Origin: Coriobacteriales bacterium
Lineage (GTDB): Bacteria > Actinomycetota > Coriobacteriia > Coriobacteriales > UBA8131
Direction of reading: 5' to 3'
NCBI GenBank assembly: GCA_031276475.1
Contig: JAISMZ010000034.1
Span: 1-8,209 of the forward strand
DNA length: 8,209 nt
Below, piece after piece: positions 1 to 6,173 of this stretch. The number at the start of each line of letters is the position of its first letter. Positions within the stretch are counted from its first letter, which is position 1. The notes below the pieces were generated by a model. That model saw only the letters and a list, made by a program, of their open reading frames with translations, made no database searches and was not told the DNA's origin. The translations under genes were made by a program, and so were the position numbers.

Positions 1-1171
1 GTGCGCCGGCCTCGGTGAGCAGTCTCAGGGCGTCGGCCTCGACGCTACTTGCAGGTGTTATCAGTCCCCTGGCGCTAAAGCCGGCCAGCTCGCGCGCGTC
101 GCGCTGCTCGATCTCTATCCCGGTGCCGCTGGCAAGGCTCGCATCGATGCTGCTGCGCGGCGCAACAACGTAGAAGGGCAGCCCAAAGTGGGCGGCCAGC
201 ACCGCCAGGCTCAGGGTGCCTATCTTGTTGGCCGCATCCCCATTTGCGCAGATCCGGTCGGCGCCCACCAAGACGCAGTCCACCCTGCCCGTGGCCATGC
301 AGGTCGCGGCCATACTGTCGGCTATCAGCGTGGCGGGAATGCCACAGCGCATCAGCTCCCAGAGGGTCAGGCGGCTGCCCTGGTTCAGCGGGCGGGTCTC
401 ACAGGCCCAGACCTCGGCGACCCTCCCCTGCTCCCAGGCCGTATAGACGACCCCCAGCGCCGTTCCAAAGTAAGCCGTGGCCAGCGAGCCGGTGTTGCAG
501 ATGGTTAATACCCGGCTGCCTGGCGCGAGCAACGGAGCGCCCCGAGCGCCGATCGCCCGGTTGGTTCGCTCGTCAACAGATGCCATCTCGCGGGCAAAAT
601 CGATCAGCGCGGCCTTTAGAGCCGCAAGGCGCTGTGCCTCGCTGGCAGAGGCGCTCAGGGTCACCGCCAGCGATGGCGCACCAGTCGCAGCGGCCGCGGC
701 CGCGTCGCCCGCCGCACCCGCAGCCGTCTCCGCAGGCGTCTGGCCCGTCCACTCCTGGGCAAAGCGCAGCAGCCGCGCAGCACCCCAGGAGAGGTTCACC
801 GCGGTCGGACGGGCGGTGGCGATCCGCTTGGCGGCGGCGGCGAGCTCCTCCAGGAAACCGGCGACATCCTCTGCCTCAGACTCGTTTTGCGCCCAGATCG
901 CCAGGCCCATCGCCGCCGCCACCCCCAGGGCCGGAGCGCCACGCACCGCCAGCGACTGGATGGCCTTCTGAAGATCATTCAAGCTCCTACAGCAAAGGAT
1001 GACGCTTTGCAGCGGCAACCGGGTCTGGTCAATCAGATAAACGCCCCAGACGCCATCGCTGGCGTCGGCCTCCAGCCAGATGGTGCGCACCAGCCCGCTC
1101 AGGCGCGACGCCTCCGCCGGCGCCGGCCGCCCACGGTCTTGCGAAAGCGACAGTGCGTCAGCCACAGTCAC
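1..1171 (-). CDS. mtnA: MtnA, S-methyl-5-thioribose-1-phosphate isomerase (partial, C-terminus outside window)
   Basis: This enzyme isomerises 5-methylthioribose-1-phosphate to the ribulose form in the cytosolic methionine salvage pathway. Translating the minus strand from GTG 1171 gives 390 residues without a stop before the left edge. Family signatures appear in order: LIDQTRLPL (46-54), AVRGAPALGVAAAMG (75-89), CNTGSLAT (225-232), ETRPLNQGSRLT (258-269), VGADRICANGDAANKIGT (302-319) and LPFYVVAP (331-338). Cys225 and Asp305 match the two residues described as catalytic in the Bacillus enzyme. The GTG start is preceded by GGAGG at 6 bases; that site abuts the yajQ stop, so coupling with yajQ is likely. 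Two oddities: an Ala-rich insert at about 145-180, and no NPAFD-type motif by residue 390, although most MtnA proteins are about 350 residues long. The related eIF2B-alpha/ribose-1,5-bisphosphate isomerase families are less likely given these motifs. Confidence 0.93.
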   Translation of the reverse strand, partial: MTVADALSLSQDRGRPAPAEASRLSGLVRTIWLEADASDGVWGVYLIDQTRLPLQSVILCCRSLNDLQKAIQSLAVRGAPALGVAAAMGLAIWAQNESEAEDVAGFLEELAAAAKRIATARPTAVNLSWGAARLLRFAQEWTGQTPAETAAGAAGDAAAAAATGAPSLAVTLSASASEAQRLAALKAALIDFAREMASVDERTNRAIGARGAPLLAPGSRVLTICNTGSLATAYFGTALGVVYTAWEQGRVAEVWACETRPLNQGSRLTLWELMRCGIPATLIADSMAATCMATGRVDCVLVGADRICANGDAANKIGTLSLAVLAAHFGLPFYVVAPRSSIDASLASGTGIEIEQRDARELAGFSARGLITPASSVEADALRLLTEAGA

Positions 1172-1182
1172 GAAGCGCCTCC

Positions 1183-1683
1183 CTAACGATAGTTGTTGTA
1201 TTGCAGCGGCTGACCGTAGTCCTGCTCTTTGAGAAAAGCGATGACTTCCTGCAAGGCGTCTCGCGACGGTGAGAAGACGCGCAGCTTGTCGCCTTCTATC
1301 TGCACCTTGACGTTTTTGTACTTCTGGGCGCGGATGTCTTTGTTGATCCGCTGGGCGATCTCCTTGCTGATGCCAGAGACCAGATCGCCAAACAGACGCA
1401 CCGTCATGCCACTGGCCGCCTGGGCCTGCCCCCAGTGCAGGGCCTTGAGGTCGATGCCGCGACGCACCAGCTTGGTGTTTAACACATCCTGAACCTGCCC
1501 GGCGACAAACTCGCTGGGCGCCTGAAGGGTAAAACGTCCCGCGGACTTATCCAACTCCAAGGTCGCACCACTGTCTTTGAGGTCGTAGCGCTGAACCAAC
1601 TCCTTGCGCGTCTGCTGCCAGGCGTTGTCCACCTCCTGCAGATCCACCTCAGACACAACATCAAAACTGCTGTCTTTTGCCAT
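1183..1683 (-). CDS. yajQ: YajQ family nucleotide-binding protein
   Basis: A 166-residue soluble protein of the YajQ (DUF520) family, close to the usual length of about 163. The N-terminus has the family pattern SFDVVSEVDLQEVDNAW (6-22) followed by RYDLKDS (32-38). The middle carries KLVRRGID (71-78), and the C-terminus has the RVFSPSRDALQEV pattern (135-147) and the family ending GQPLQYNNYR. The fold is known from homologues as two ferredoxin-like domains; some members bind cyclic di-GMP or RNA, but the ligand here cannot be read from sequence. The ATG at 1683 follows GAGGAG at 5 bases, and the gene stops with TAG. It lies 103 bases after rodZ and 11 bases before mtnA, whose ribosome site touches this stop. 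Its coding sequence lacks the Ala-rich insertions seen in its neighbours. Confidence 0.95.
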   Translation of the reverse strand: MAKDSSFDVVSEVDLQEVDNAWQQTRKELVQRYDLKDSGATLELDKSAGRFTLQAPSEFVAGQVQDVLNTKLVRRGIDLKALHWGQAQAASGMTVRLFGDLVSGISKEIAQRINKDIRAQKYKNVKVQIEGDKLRVFSPSRDALQEVIAFLKEQDYGQPLQYNNYR

Positions 1684-1786
1684 CTTTTCTCCTCACTCAA
1701 GATCTCAGCGAACCGCCCTCCAGCGTTTAAAGCTGTCAGGCAAACGCCATTCTATCAATAATTTTAAGCCACTGCCCGACGCCGGC
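1684..1786 (-). promoter_or_regulatory. rodZ-yajQ spacer with weak promoter candidate
   Basis: This 103-base gap has an AT-rich patch (about 1749-1768) in a GC-rich setting. On the minus strand it contains TAGAAT (1754-1749), a fair match to a -10 box, about 65 bases before the yajQ ATG. No good -35 hexamer lies 16-18 bases upstream. A strong ribosome site, GAGGAG, sits just before the yajQ start. No hairpin followed by a T-run is visible, so rodZ transcription probably continues into yajQ. The promoter call is inference. Confidence 0.25.
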
Positions 1787-3052
1787 CTACTGAGAAGCGG
1801 GCGGCGCGGTACCGGAGCTGCCAACAGCAGAATCGCCCAGAGAAGCGCCGTTGGTCGCCGCGGCGTCACCGCCCGCACCGGTCGCCGTCGCAGAATCCGA
1901 ATTGGCATTGGGAGTACCCCCGGCGTTGGCGTTGCTCTCAACCGGCTTTTGCTCAACCTTCAGCTCAACAACGCCCAATCCCTCCTCCGCAACTAAATCG
2001 ACCGCCTTCTCGTTGCGGTAAACCTTCACGTATCCGGGCGCGGCAGCCTCCACATGAGCTTCACTCGTAACCGTATAGACCTCACTGAAGCCTGGTTCGG
2101 CAACGCTGGCATAGACCTGCTGGCCATCAACGGTCACCACCAGCCAGGAGGGCCCTTCCGCAACCTCAATTTTTAGCTCAAAGGGGCCATAGCGGGCGTT
2201 TTCCTCAATCTGGCGGGCGATCTCCTCCATATTGGCACCAACCTCCTCGGCGCTGACGCCGTCGGTGGAAGTGGAAACGTTGCTCATCGGCATCACCTCA
2301 ACATCGCGTCGCGAGCAGCTGCCGGCAAAAAAGGCAATCGACAATAATAAGGCGATGAGAACGACGATCAGCACGATGACCAACACGACCGGGCGGCGCA
2401 GCAGGGGCTGAAATATTCGCGAGAAGAAAGCCGGGATGACCCCGAGCGCGCGCCCCAGACCTGAGCGCTTGCGAGAATAGCCACGGTTGTCCACCAGATT
2501 GCCTCGCGTCAGCGCCCGGGGATGCGTCTCGACCTGGGAGCGCGTCAGCCGTCGGGGCGTAAGGTCGCGAATGCGCTGTTTTGGCTCACCCTCATCACCC
2601 CAGAAGGTACGCGCCGAAGTATTGCGCTGGGAAAGATGCACGGTTTTTCGCGGCGGATTACCCGACACGCTGGTTTGCTCGGCGGCGAAGGCGGCAGGCC
2701 CACCCGCGACAGGGGGCGTAGGGCGCGGATTATGCTCGATTCGCCGCAGCGCGCCGGTCACGGGATAGCTGCCGATGACCGGCTTTGCGCGACGCATTTC
2801 ATGCGTCTCATAAACATGGTACTCGCGCAGGAACATCTCGGTGATCTGAGCCGCGTTCAGCCCCAGATAGCGGGCGTAGGAGCTGATCATGTTGCGGGCA
2901 TAGCCCTTTAACGGCATGTGCTCAAAGGTCGCCGACTCCAAAGCCTCGATGATGGACGGACGGATGCGCAACGCCTCGGCGACCTGCGAGATACTCAGGC
3001 CTTTCCGGCGCCGCGCACTGGACAACCGCTCACCAAAGGAGCCTTCCGGCAT
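1787..3052 (-). CDS. rodZ: RodZ-like helix-turn-helix membrane protein (DUF4115 C-terminal domain)
   Basis: A 421-residue bitopic membrane protein with the RodZ layout. Residues 5-75 form an Xre/Cro-type helix-turn-helix domain (ERLSSARRRKGLSISQVAEA, then YARNMISSYARYLGL). Residues 80-220 are a basic, probably disordered cytoplasmic linker, and 221-243 are one membrane helix rich in Val, Ile and Leu. An extracytoplasmic DUF4115 beta-domain follows at about 292-366, and the protein ends in a low-complexity Asn/Ala/Gly/Ser tail (371-421). RodZ in rods links the MreB cytoskeleton to the elongation machinery; whether MreB exists in this organism cannot be told from the window. The ATG start has AGAGG at 5 bases. 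The gene follows ftsK by 64 bases on the same strand and ends in TAG. The HTH, TM and DUF4115 order makes a transcription factor unlikely. Confidence 0.88.
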   Translation of the reverse strand: MPEGSFGERLSSARRRKGLSISQVAEALRIRPSIIEALESATFEHMPLKGYARNMISSYARYLGLNAAQITEMFLREYHVYETHEMRRAKPVIGSYPVTGALRRIEHNPRPTPPVAGGPAAFAAEQTSVSGNPPRKTVHLSQRNTSARTFWGDEGEPKQRIRDLTPRRLTRSQVETHPRALTRGNLVDNRGYSRKRSGLGRALGVIPAFFSRIFQPLLRRPVVLVIVLIVVLIALLLSIAFFAGSCSRRDVEVMPMSNVSTSTDGVSAEEVGANMEEIARQIEENARYGPFELKIEVAEGPSWLVVTVDGQQVYASVAEPGFSEVYTVTSEAHVEAAAPGYVKVYRNEKAVDLVAEEGLGVVELKVEQKPVESNANAGGTPNANSDSATATGAGGDAAATNGASLGDSAVGSSGTAPPASQ

Positions 3053-3116
3053 TTACACCTCTCTTATTCTCAGCGAATGATACCACGATACTCCCGATAA
3101 CGCGCTCACGGTAACC
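3053..3116 (-). promoter_or_regulatory. ftsK-rodZ spacer with possible extended -10 element
   Basis: The 64-base gap contains TGGTATCAT on the minus strand (3085-3077), which resembles an extended -10 promoter (TGn-TATnAT) and sits about 25 bases before the rodZ start. There is no convincing -35 box, and no terminator-like hairpin after ftsK. rodZ may therefore be read both through ftsK and from its own weak promoter. This rests on motif resemblance only. Confidence 0.25.
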
Positions 3117-5870
3117 TCATTGTTCATAAGCCTTCAGGGTCTCCAGATCCAAAACATCATCAATCAGCACCTCGCGGGGCTTGGAGCCATTGGGCGGCCC
3201 GACAATTCCCTTGCCCTCAAGCATGTCCATGATCCGCCCAGCGCGGGCGTAACCAACCTTCAGGCGGCGCTGCAACGTAGAGGTGGAGCCCAGGCCGGTG
3301 GAGACAACGATGTCGGCCGCCTCCCAAAGCAACGGGTCGTCCTCGCCGAGCGGCTCGCCGTCGCTGTTTGCGCCAGGGCTCGGCCGCGCCTCGAGAATAC
3401 CTTCGTGATAGTCCGGCTCGCCCTGGCTGCGCAGATACTCCACAACCGTCTCGATCTCCGTCTCGCTAACAAAGCAGCCCTGAATGCGCGAAGGCCGACT
3501 GTACTCCGGCCGCGAGAAGAGCAGATCCCCGGTGCCGATAAGATCCTCAGCTCCGTTGGCGTCGAGGATGACCCGCGAGTCGATGCCGGAAGCCACCGTA
3601 AAGGCGATGCGATTGACGATATTGGCTTTGATCAGACCGGTGATCACCGTGGTTGAGGGGCGCTGTGTTGCCACTATCAGATGCAGGCCGGCGGCCCGGG
3701 CCAACTGCGCCAGGCGACTGATGGAGGTCTCAACGTCCTTGCCGGCGACCATCATCAGATCGGCCAGCTCATCTATTCCGATGACGATGTAGGGCATTTT
3801 TGCGCGCAGGGCGTCCTGCTCGGCGGCGGCGTCTGGCTTGTCGGTTGTCGAGCAGGACGGGTCCAAAAGCAGCGTCTCGGCTCCGGCCGCACCCACGTCG
3901 GCTTCGTCGGCTCCGGCCGCACCCGCGTCGGCTTTGTCGGCTTCGTCGGCTTCGTCGGCGGTGGCAGCGCGCGTGGCGGCACGCTCCTCCTCCAAAGCTC
4001 TACGCGCCAGCTCTTCTGCGACTCGGGCATTAAACTGCTTGATGTTCTTCAGGCCGTGCTTGCCAAAGACCTTCAACCGCCGCTCCATCTCGGCAACCGC
4101 CCAGGACAGCGCCGCCGCCGCCTGATGGGCGTCGGTGACCACGGGCACATAGAGATGCGGGATGCCGTTGTACAGCGACAGCTCAACCATCTTTGGATCA
4201 ATCATGATCATCCGCACTTCTTCGGGCGTGGCGCGCATCAGGATGCTCATGATCATCGCATTTATCGCCACCGATTTGCCCGAGCCGGTGGTGCCGCCAA
4301 TCAGCAGGTGCGGCATCGTGGCCAGATCGGCGATCACCGCATCACCCTCAACGTCTTTGCCAACGGCCAGTTGCAGCGGGCCGGACTGGGCGCTGGCCAA
4401 AACGTCGCCAAGCAGCACCGTGTTGCGGGTGTCATTGGGTATCTCCACACCTACCAGCGAAGTGCCCGGAATGGGCGCGACGATACGGATCGCCTGAGCG
4501 GCCAGGGCCAGCTGAATGTCATCCTGGAGGTTGGTGATTCGGTTCAGGCGCACGCCCTCGCCGAGGCTGACCTTGTAAAGCGTCACCGTGGGGCCGGCAA
4601 TCCAGCCGATGACCTGACCTTCCACACCAAATTCCTCAAAGGTCGCCTGCAGGCGGGCGGCGGTTGAGCGCAGTTCGGCGGCACCAGCCTTGGTAGCGGC
4701 CTTCTCCCGAGAAACGCGCAGGACACGCGGGTCGGGCAGCTGAAAGGGTGACGGTGCCGTGTCATCTGATTGTTGAGTAGAGCCGCGTTTGCTCCTGCTG
4801 CGCTTCTTTGTCAAAGCGGCGGCAGGAGCGCCCGCGCCCGCAGTGCCCGCGCCCGCAGCGCCCGCAGCCGCGTCGCCCGCAGCCGCGTCGACCGCAGCCA
4901 GCCCTCCGTTTGCGGCGGCGGCCTTCATTCGCCGGGTAAAGCCGAGGTCGGCAGACGCCGCGTAAGGCAGCACGCCCTGGTCTCCCTGCTCAAAAGACGC
5001 CGAGAAGAGATCGTCGCCAACCAACCCGTCGTCCTTTCCGGCCAGCCGGGTCGGATTCAGCCCCGCGCCTGAGCCGCTGCCTGAGCCGCCGCTCGCGCTG
5101 CCACCTGCGCTGCCTTTGCCAAAGCCCCAGCCCCTGCTTTTGCCGCGGCCCTTCTCGGGAACGGCCAGCGCAGTGACCGGGCCCATCTGATAGGCGCCGC
5201 CAACAGAGGCGTTCAGACGCTCGTCCTCCTGCTCGCGCGCCTCGCGGCGCCGCGCCAGACGATTGCCAAGATTTTCGGTGATCCGACTGATCGAAAACCC
5301 AATCAGCACCAGCCCAACAACAATCAAGCCGGTCAGGATGATCGTCGTCGCAACCGGCCCAACGGCGCTGAGCAAGGCCCAGGCCAGCGCACCACCGATA
5401 TAGCCACCGCCGCCGGCCAACCGCGAGGGCGCAAACCCCTGAGCCGCGTCCTGCGAAGCGCCGGGGATAAAAGCCGCCGCCAGCGAGATGACCGCCAGAT
5501 AGATCACCCCCAGACCGATGATCAGCCGCAGCGGTTTGGCGGTCAGGCGCTGGCGGATAAAAAAGGTCGCCGCCCAGGCGATTAACAAAAACGGCAGGAT
5601 CACGGCACCAATACCCACCAGGGAGTGGATAACGTCGCTGATCATCTGCGAACCTATGGCATCGCCGGGCATCAAGACGATGACCAGCAGCACCACCGCC
5701 AACACCGCAACAGCAACGCCGGCCAGATCGTTGCGAACCCGCGCGTCAAGCAGCGCTGGACGGCCGGCACCGGTGCCCGCGGCGGGAGTTGACGCAGAAG
5801 TGGCACGTTGTGGCGCCGCCTTGCCCTTATTCGTTTTAGCGGCCTGCTTTGAGGGAGTTCGGTTAGCCAA
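3117..5870 (-). CDS. ftsK: FtsK/SpoIIIE DNA translocase
   Basis: A septal DNA pump that moves chromosome ends through the closing division site. Numbered from an upstream TTG at 5876 (919 residues), it has four or five membrane helices between about 51 and 195, a long Gly/Ser/Ala-rich linker (about 225-385) and an alpha/beta motor domain. Walker A is GGTTGSGKS (527-535), Walker B lies in YIVIGIDELADLMM (696-709), and ATQRPS (737-742) follows. A winged-helix gamma domain of the type that reads polar DNA motifs is at about 848-910 (STLQRRLKVGYARAGRIMDM). The TTG at 5870 is preferred because GGAGG lies 8 bases before it, against only 2 for 5876; an in-frame TAA at 5892-5894 closes the frame upstream. 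Unusual is an acidic Ala/Asp/Glu/Gly insert at 636-690, between the LKNIKQFN segment and Walker B. rodZ follows by 64 bases. Confidence 0.96.
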   Translation of the reverse strand: MANRTPSKQAAKTNKGKAAPQRATSASTPAAGTGAGRPALLDARVRNDLAGVAVAVLAVVLLVIVLMPGDAIGSQMISDVIHSLVGIGAVILPFLLIAWAATFFIRQRLTAKPLRLIIGLGVIYLAVISLAAAFIPGASQDAAQGFAPSRLAGGGGYIGGALAWALLSAVGPVATTIILTGLIVVGLVLIGFSISRITENLGNRLARRREAREQEDERLNASVGGAYQMGPVTALAVPEKGRGKSRGWGFGKGSAGGSASGGSGSGSGAGLNPTRLAGKDDGLVGDDLFSASFEQGDQGVLPYAASADLGFTRRMKAAAANGGLAAVDAAAGDAAAGAAGAGTAGAGAPAAALTKKRSRSKRGSTQQSDDTAPSPFQLPDPRVLRVSREKAATKAGAAELRSTAARLQATFEEFGVEGQVIGWIAGPTVTLYKVSLGEGVRLNRITNLQDDIQLALAAQAIRIVAPIPGTSLVGVEIPNDTRNTVLLGDVLASAQSGPLQLAVGKDVEGDAVIADLATMPHLLIGGTTGSGKSVAINAMIMSILMRATPEEVRMIMIDPKMVELSLYNGIPHLYVPVVTDAHQAAAALSWAVAEMERRLKVFGKHGLKNIKQFNARVAEELARRALEEERAATRAATADEADEADKADAGAAGADEADVGAAGAETLLLDPSCSTTDKPDAAAEQDALRAKMPYIVIGIDELADLMMVAGKDVETSISRLAQLARAAGLHLIVATQRPSTTVITGLIKANIVNRIAFTVASGIDSRVILDANGAEDLIGTGDLLFSRPEYSRPSRIQGCFVSETEIETVVEYLRSQGEPDYHEGILEARPSPGANSDGEPLGEDDPLLWEAADIVVSTGLGSTSTLQRRLKVGYARAGRIMDMLEGKGIVGPPNGSKPREVLIDDVLDLETLKAYEQ
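3877..3961 (-). repeat. In-frame 30-bp and 9-bp tandem repeats inside the ftsK motor domain
   Basis: Two near-identical 30-base units (3877-3906 and 3907-3936, starting tcggctccgg on the plus strand) are followed by shorter 9-base units (tcggcttcg type) to about 3961. Because 30 and 9 are multiples of three, the frame is kept. The repeats encode a DEADxGAAGA-like decapeptide and DEA triplets in the variable loop before Walker B. Confidence 0.85.
4830..4889 (-). repeat. 15-bp degenerate tandem repeats in the ftsK linker
   Basis: Four consecutive five-residue units of the form DAAAG, DAAAG, AAGAG, TAGAG (residues 330-349, counted from TTG 5876) are encoded by 15-base units rich in gcccgcagc on the plus strand. 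They lie in the flexible linker between the membrane part and the motor of FtsK, where length variation is usually tolerated. Confidence 0.75.
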
Positions 5871-5891
5871 GTCCAAGACCTCCGGTTGGGT

Positions 5892-5915
5892 TTAGATGTG
5901 CGCCCGTATGTTCAT
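5892..5915 (-). other. Possible eight-codon leader minicistron ahead of ftsK
   Basis: An ATG at 5915 preceded by AGGAG at 8 bases begins an ORF of seven codons plus TAA (peptide MNIRAHI). Its stop lies 21 bases before the preferred ftsK TTG start and is in the ftsK frame. The small stem GCCCG/CGGGC (about 5902-5920) overlaps its start codon. Alternatives are a chance ORF, or an older ftsK start cut off by the TAA. There is no direct evidence of translation. Confidence 0.25.
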
Positions 5916-6027
5916 CGGGCCAGCTCCTGCAACCGCAGCTTCGCAGCGGCGCAGCGACAAAGTGGCCTGCCCAAACAAAAGGCACCCTCTCTTCTGCGTT
6001 TAGAGCGGTCTTTTGTGTTACCGCTTA

Positions 6028-6056
6028 ATTCTAACGGTTTTTGCGCCAATCAACCA
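6028..6056 (-). promoter_or_regulatory. Candidate ftsK promoter
   Basis: Downstream of the terminator candidate, the minus strand reads TTGATT (6053-6048) as a possible -35, with AATTAA at 17-base spacing (6030-6025). Alternatively TGGTTG (6056-6051) is followed at 17 bases by TAGAAT (6033-6028). Either would start transcription about 145-150 bases before ftsK. The -10 region lies inside an imperfect inverted repeat with ACCG/CGGT arms (about 6020-6038), which could be an operator or chance. Confidence 0.35.
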
Positions 6057-6064
6057 GCGGGATT

Positions 6065-6092
6065 AAAAAAATGGCCGCCGAGGAGGCAGCGG
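6065..6092 (-). terminator. Probable intrinsic terminator after the DUF218 gene
   Basis: On the minus strand a stem CCGCTG/CGGCGG (6 pairs including one T-G wobble) with a CCTCCT loop is followed after CCA by seven Ts (plus-strand As 6065-6071). It lies about 80 bases after the DUF218 stop and before the ftsK promoter candidate, which fits the end of the DUF1385-DUF218 transcript. The stem is short, so efficiency is uncertain. Confidence 0.5.
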
Positions 6093-6139
6093 ACGGTTAC
6101 TGTTCAGGCGGGGTAGAAAGTGGGACGGAAACAGCGGAC

Positions 6140-6168
6140 GTGCCGCGAAGCGGTGGGCAGAGCGGCAC
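6140..6168 (-). other. Stem-loop just downstream of the DUF218 gene
   Basis: A perfect 7-base inverted repeat (GTGCCGC 6140-6146 and GCGGCAC 6162-6168) with a 15-base loop starts 5 bases after the DUF218 stop codon. It lacks a following T-run on the minus strand. It may stabilise the transcript end or assist the terminator at 6065-6092. The role is inferred. Confidence 0.4.
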
Positions 6169-6173
6169 AGAAG

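Noticed and set aside
244..1002. Long plus-strand ORF rich in Arg and Pro
   Set aside because: It is antisense to mtnA, which has clear family motifs on the minus strand; the composition is typical of a shadow of GC-rich coding DNA.
3681..4667. 328-codon plus-strand ORF with Gly/Val/Phe repeats
   Set aside because: Antisense to the FtsK motor; its repeats are only the complement of the in-frame ftsK repeats and there is no family resemblance.
5886..6116. Plus-strand ORF in the ftsK upstream spacer
   Set aside because: No good ribosome site or family resemblance, and it covers the terminator and promoter candidates of the minus strand.
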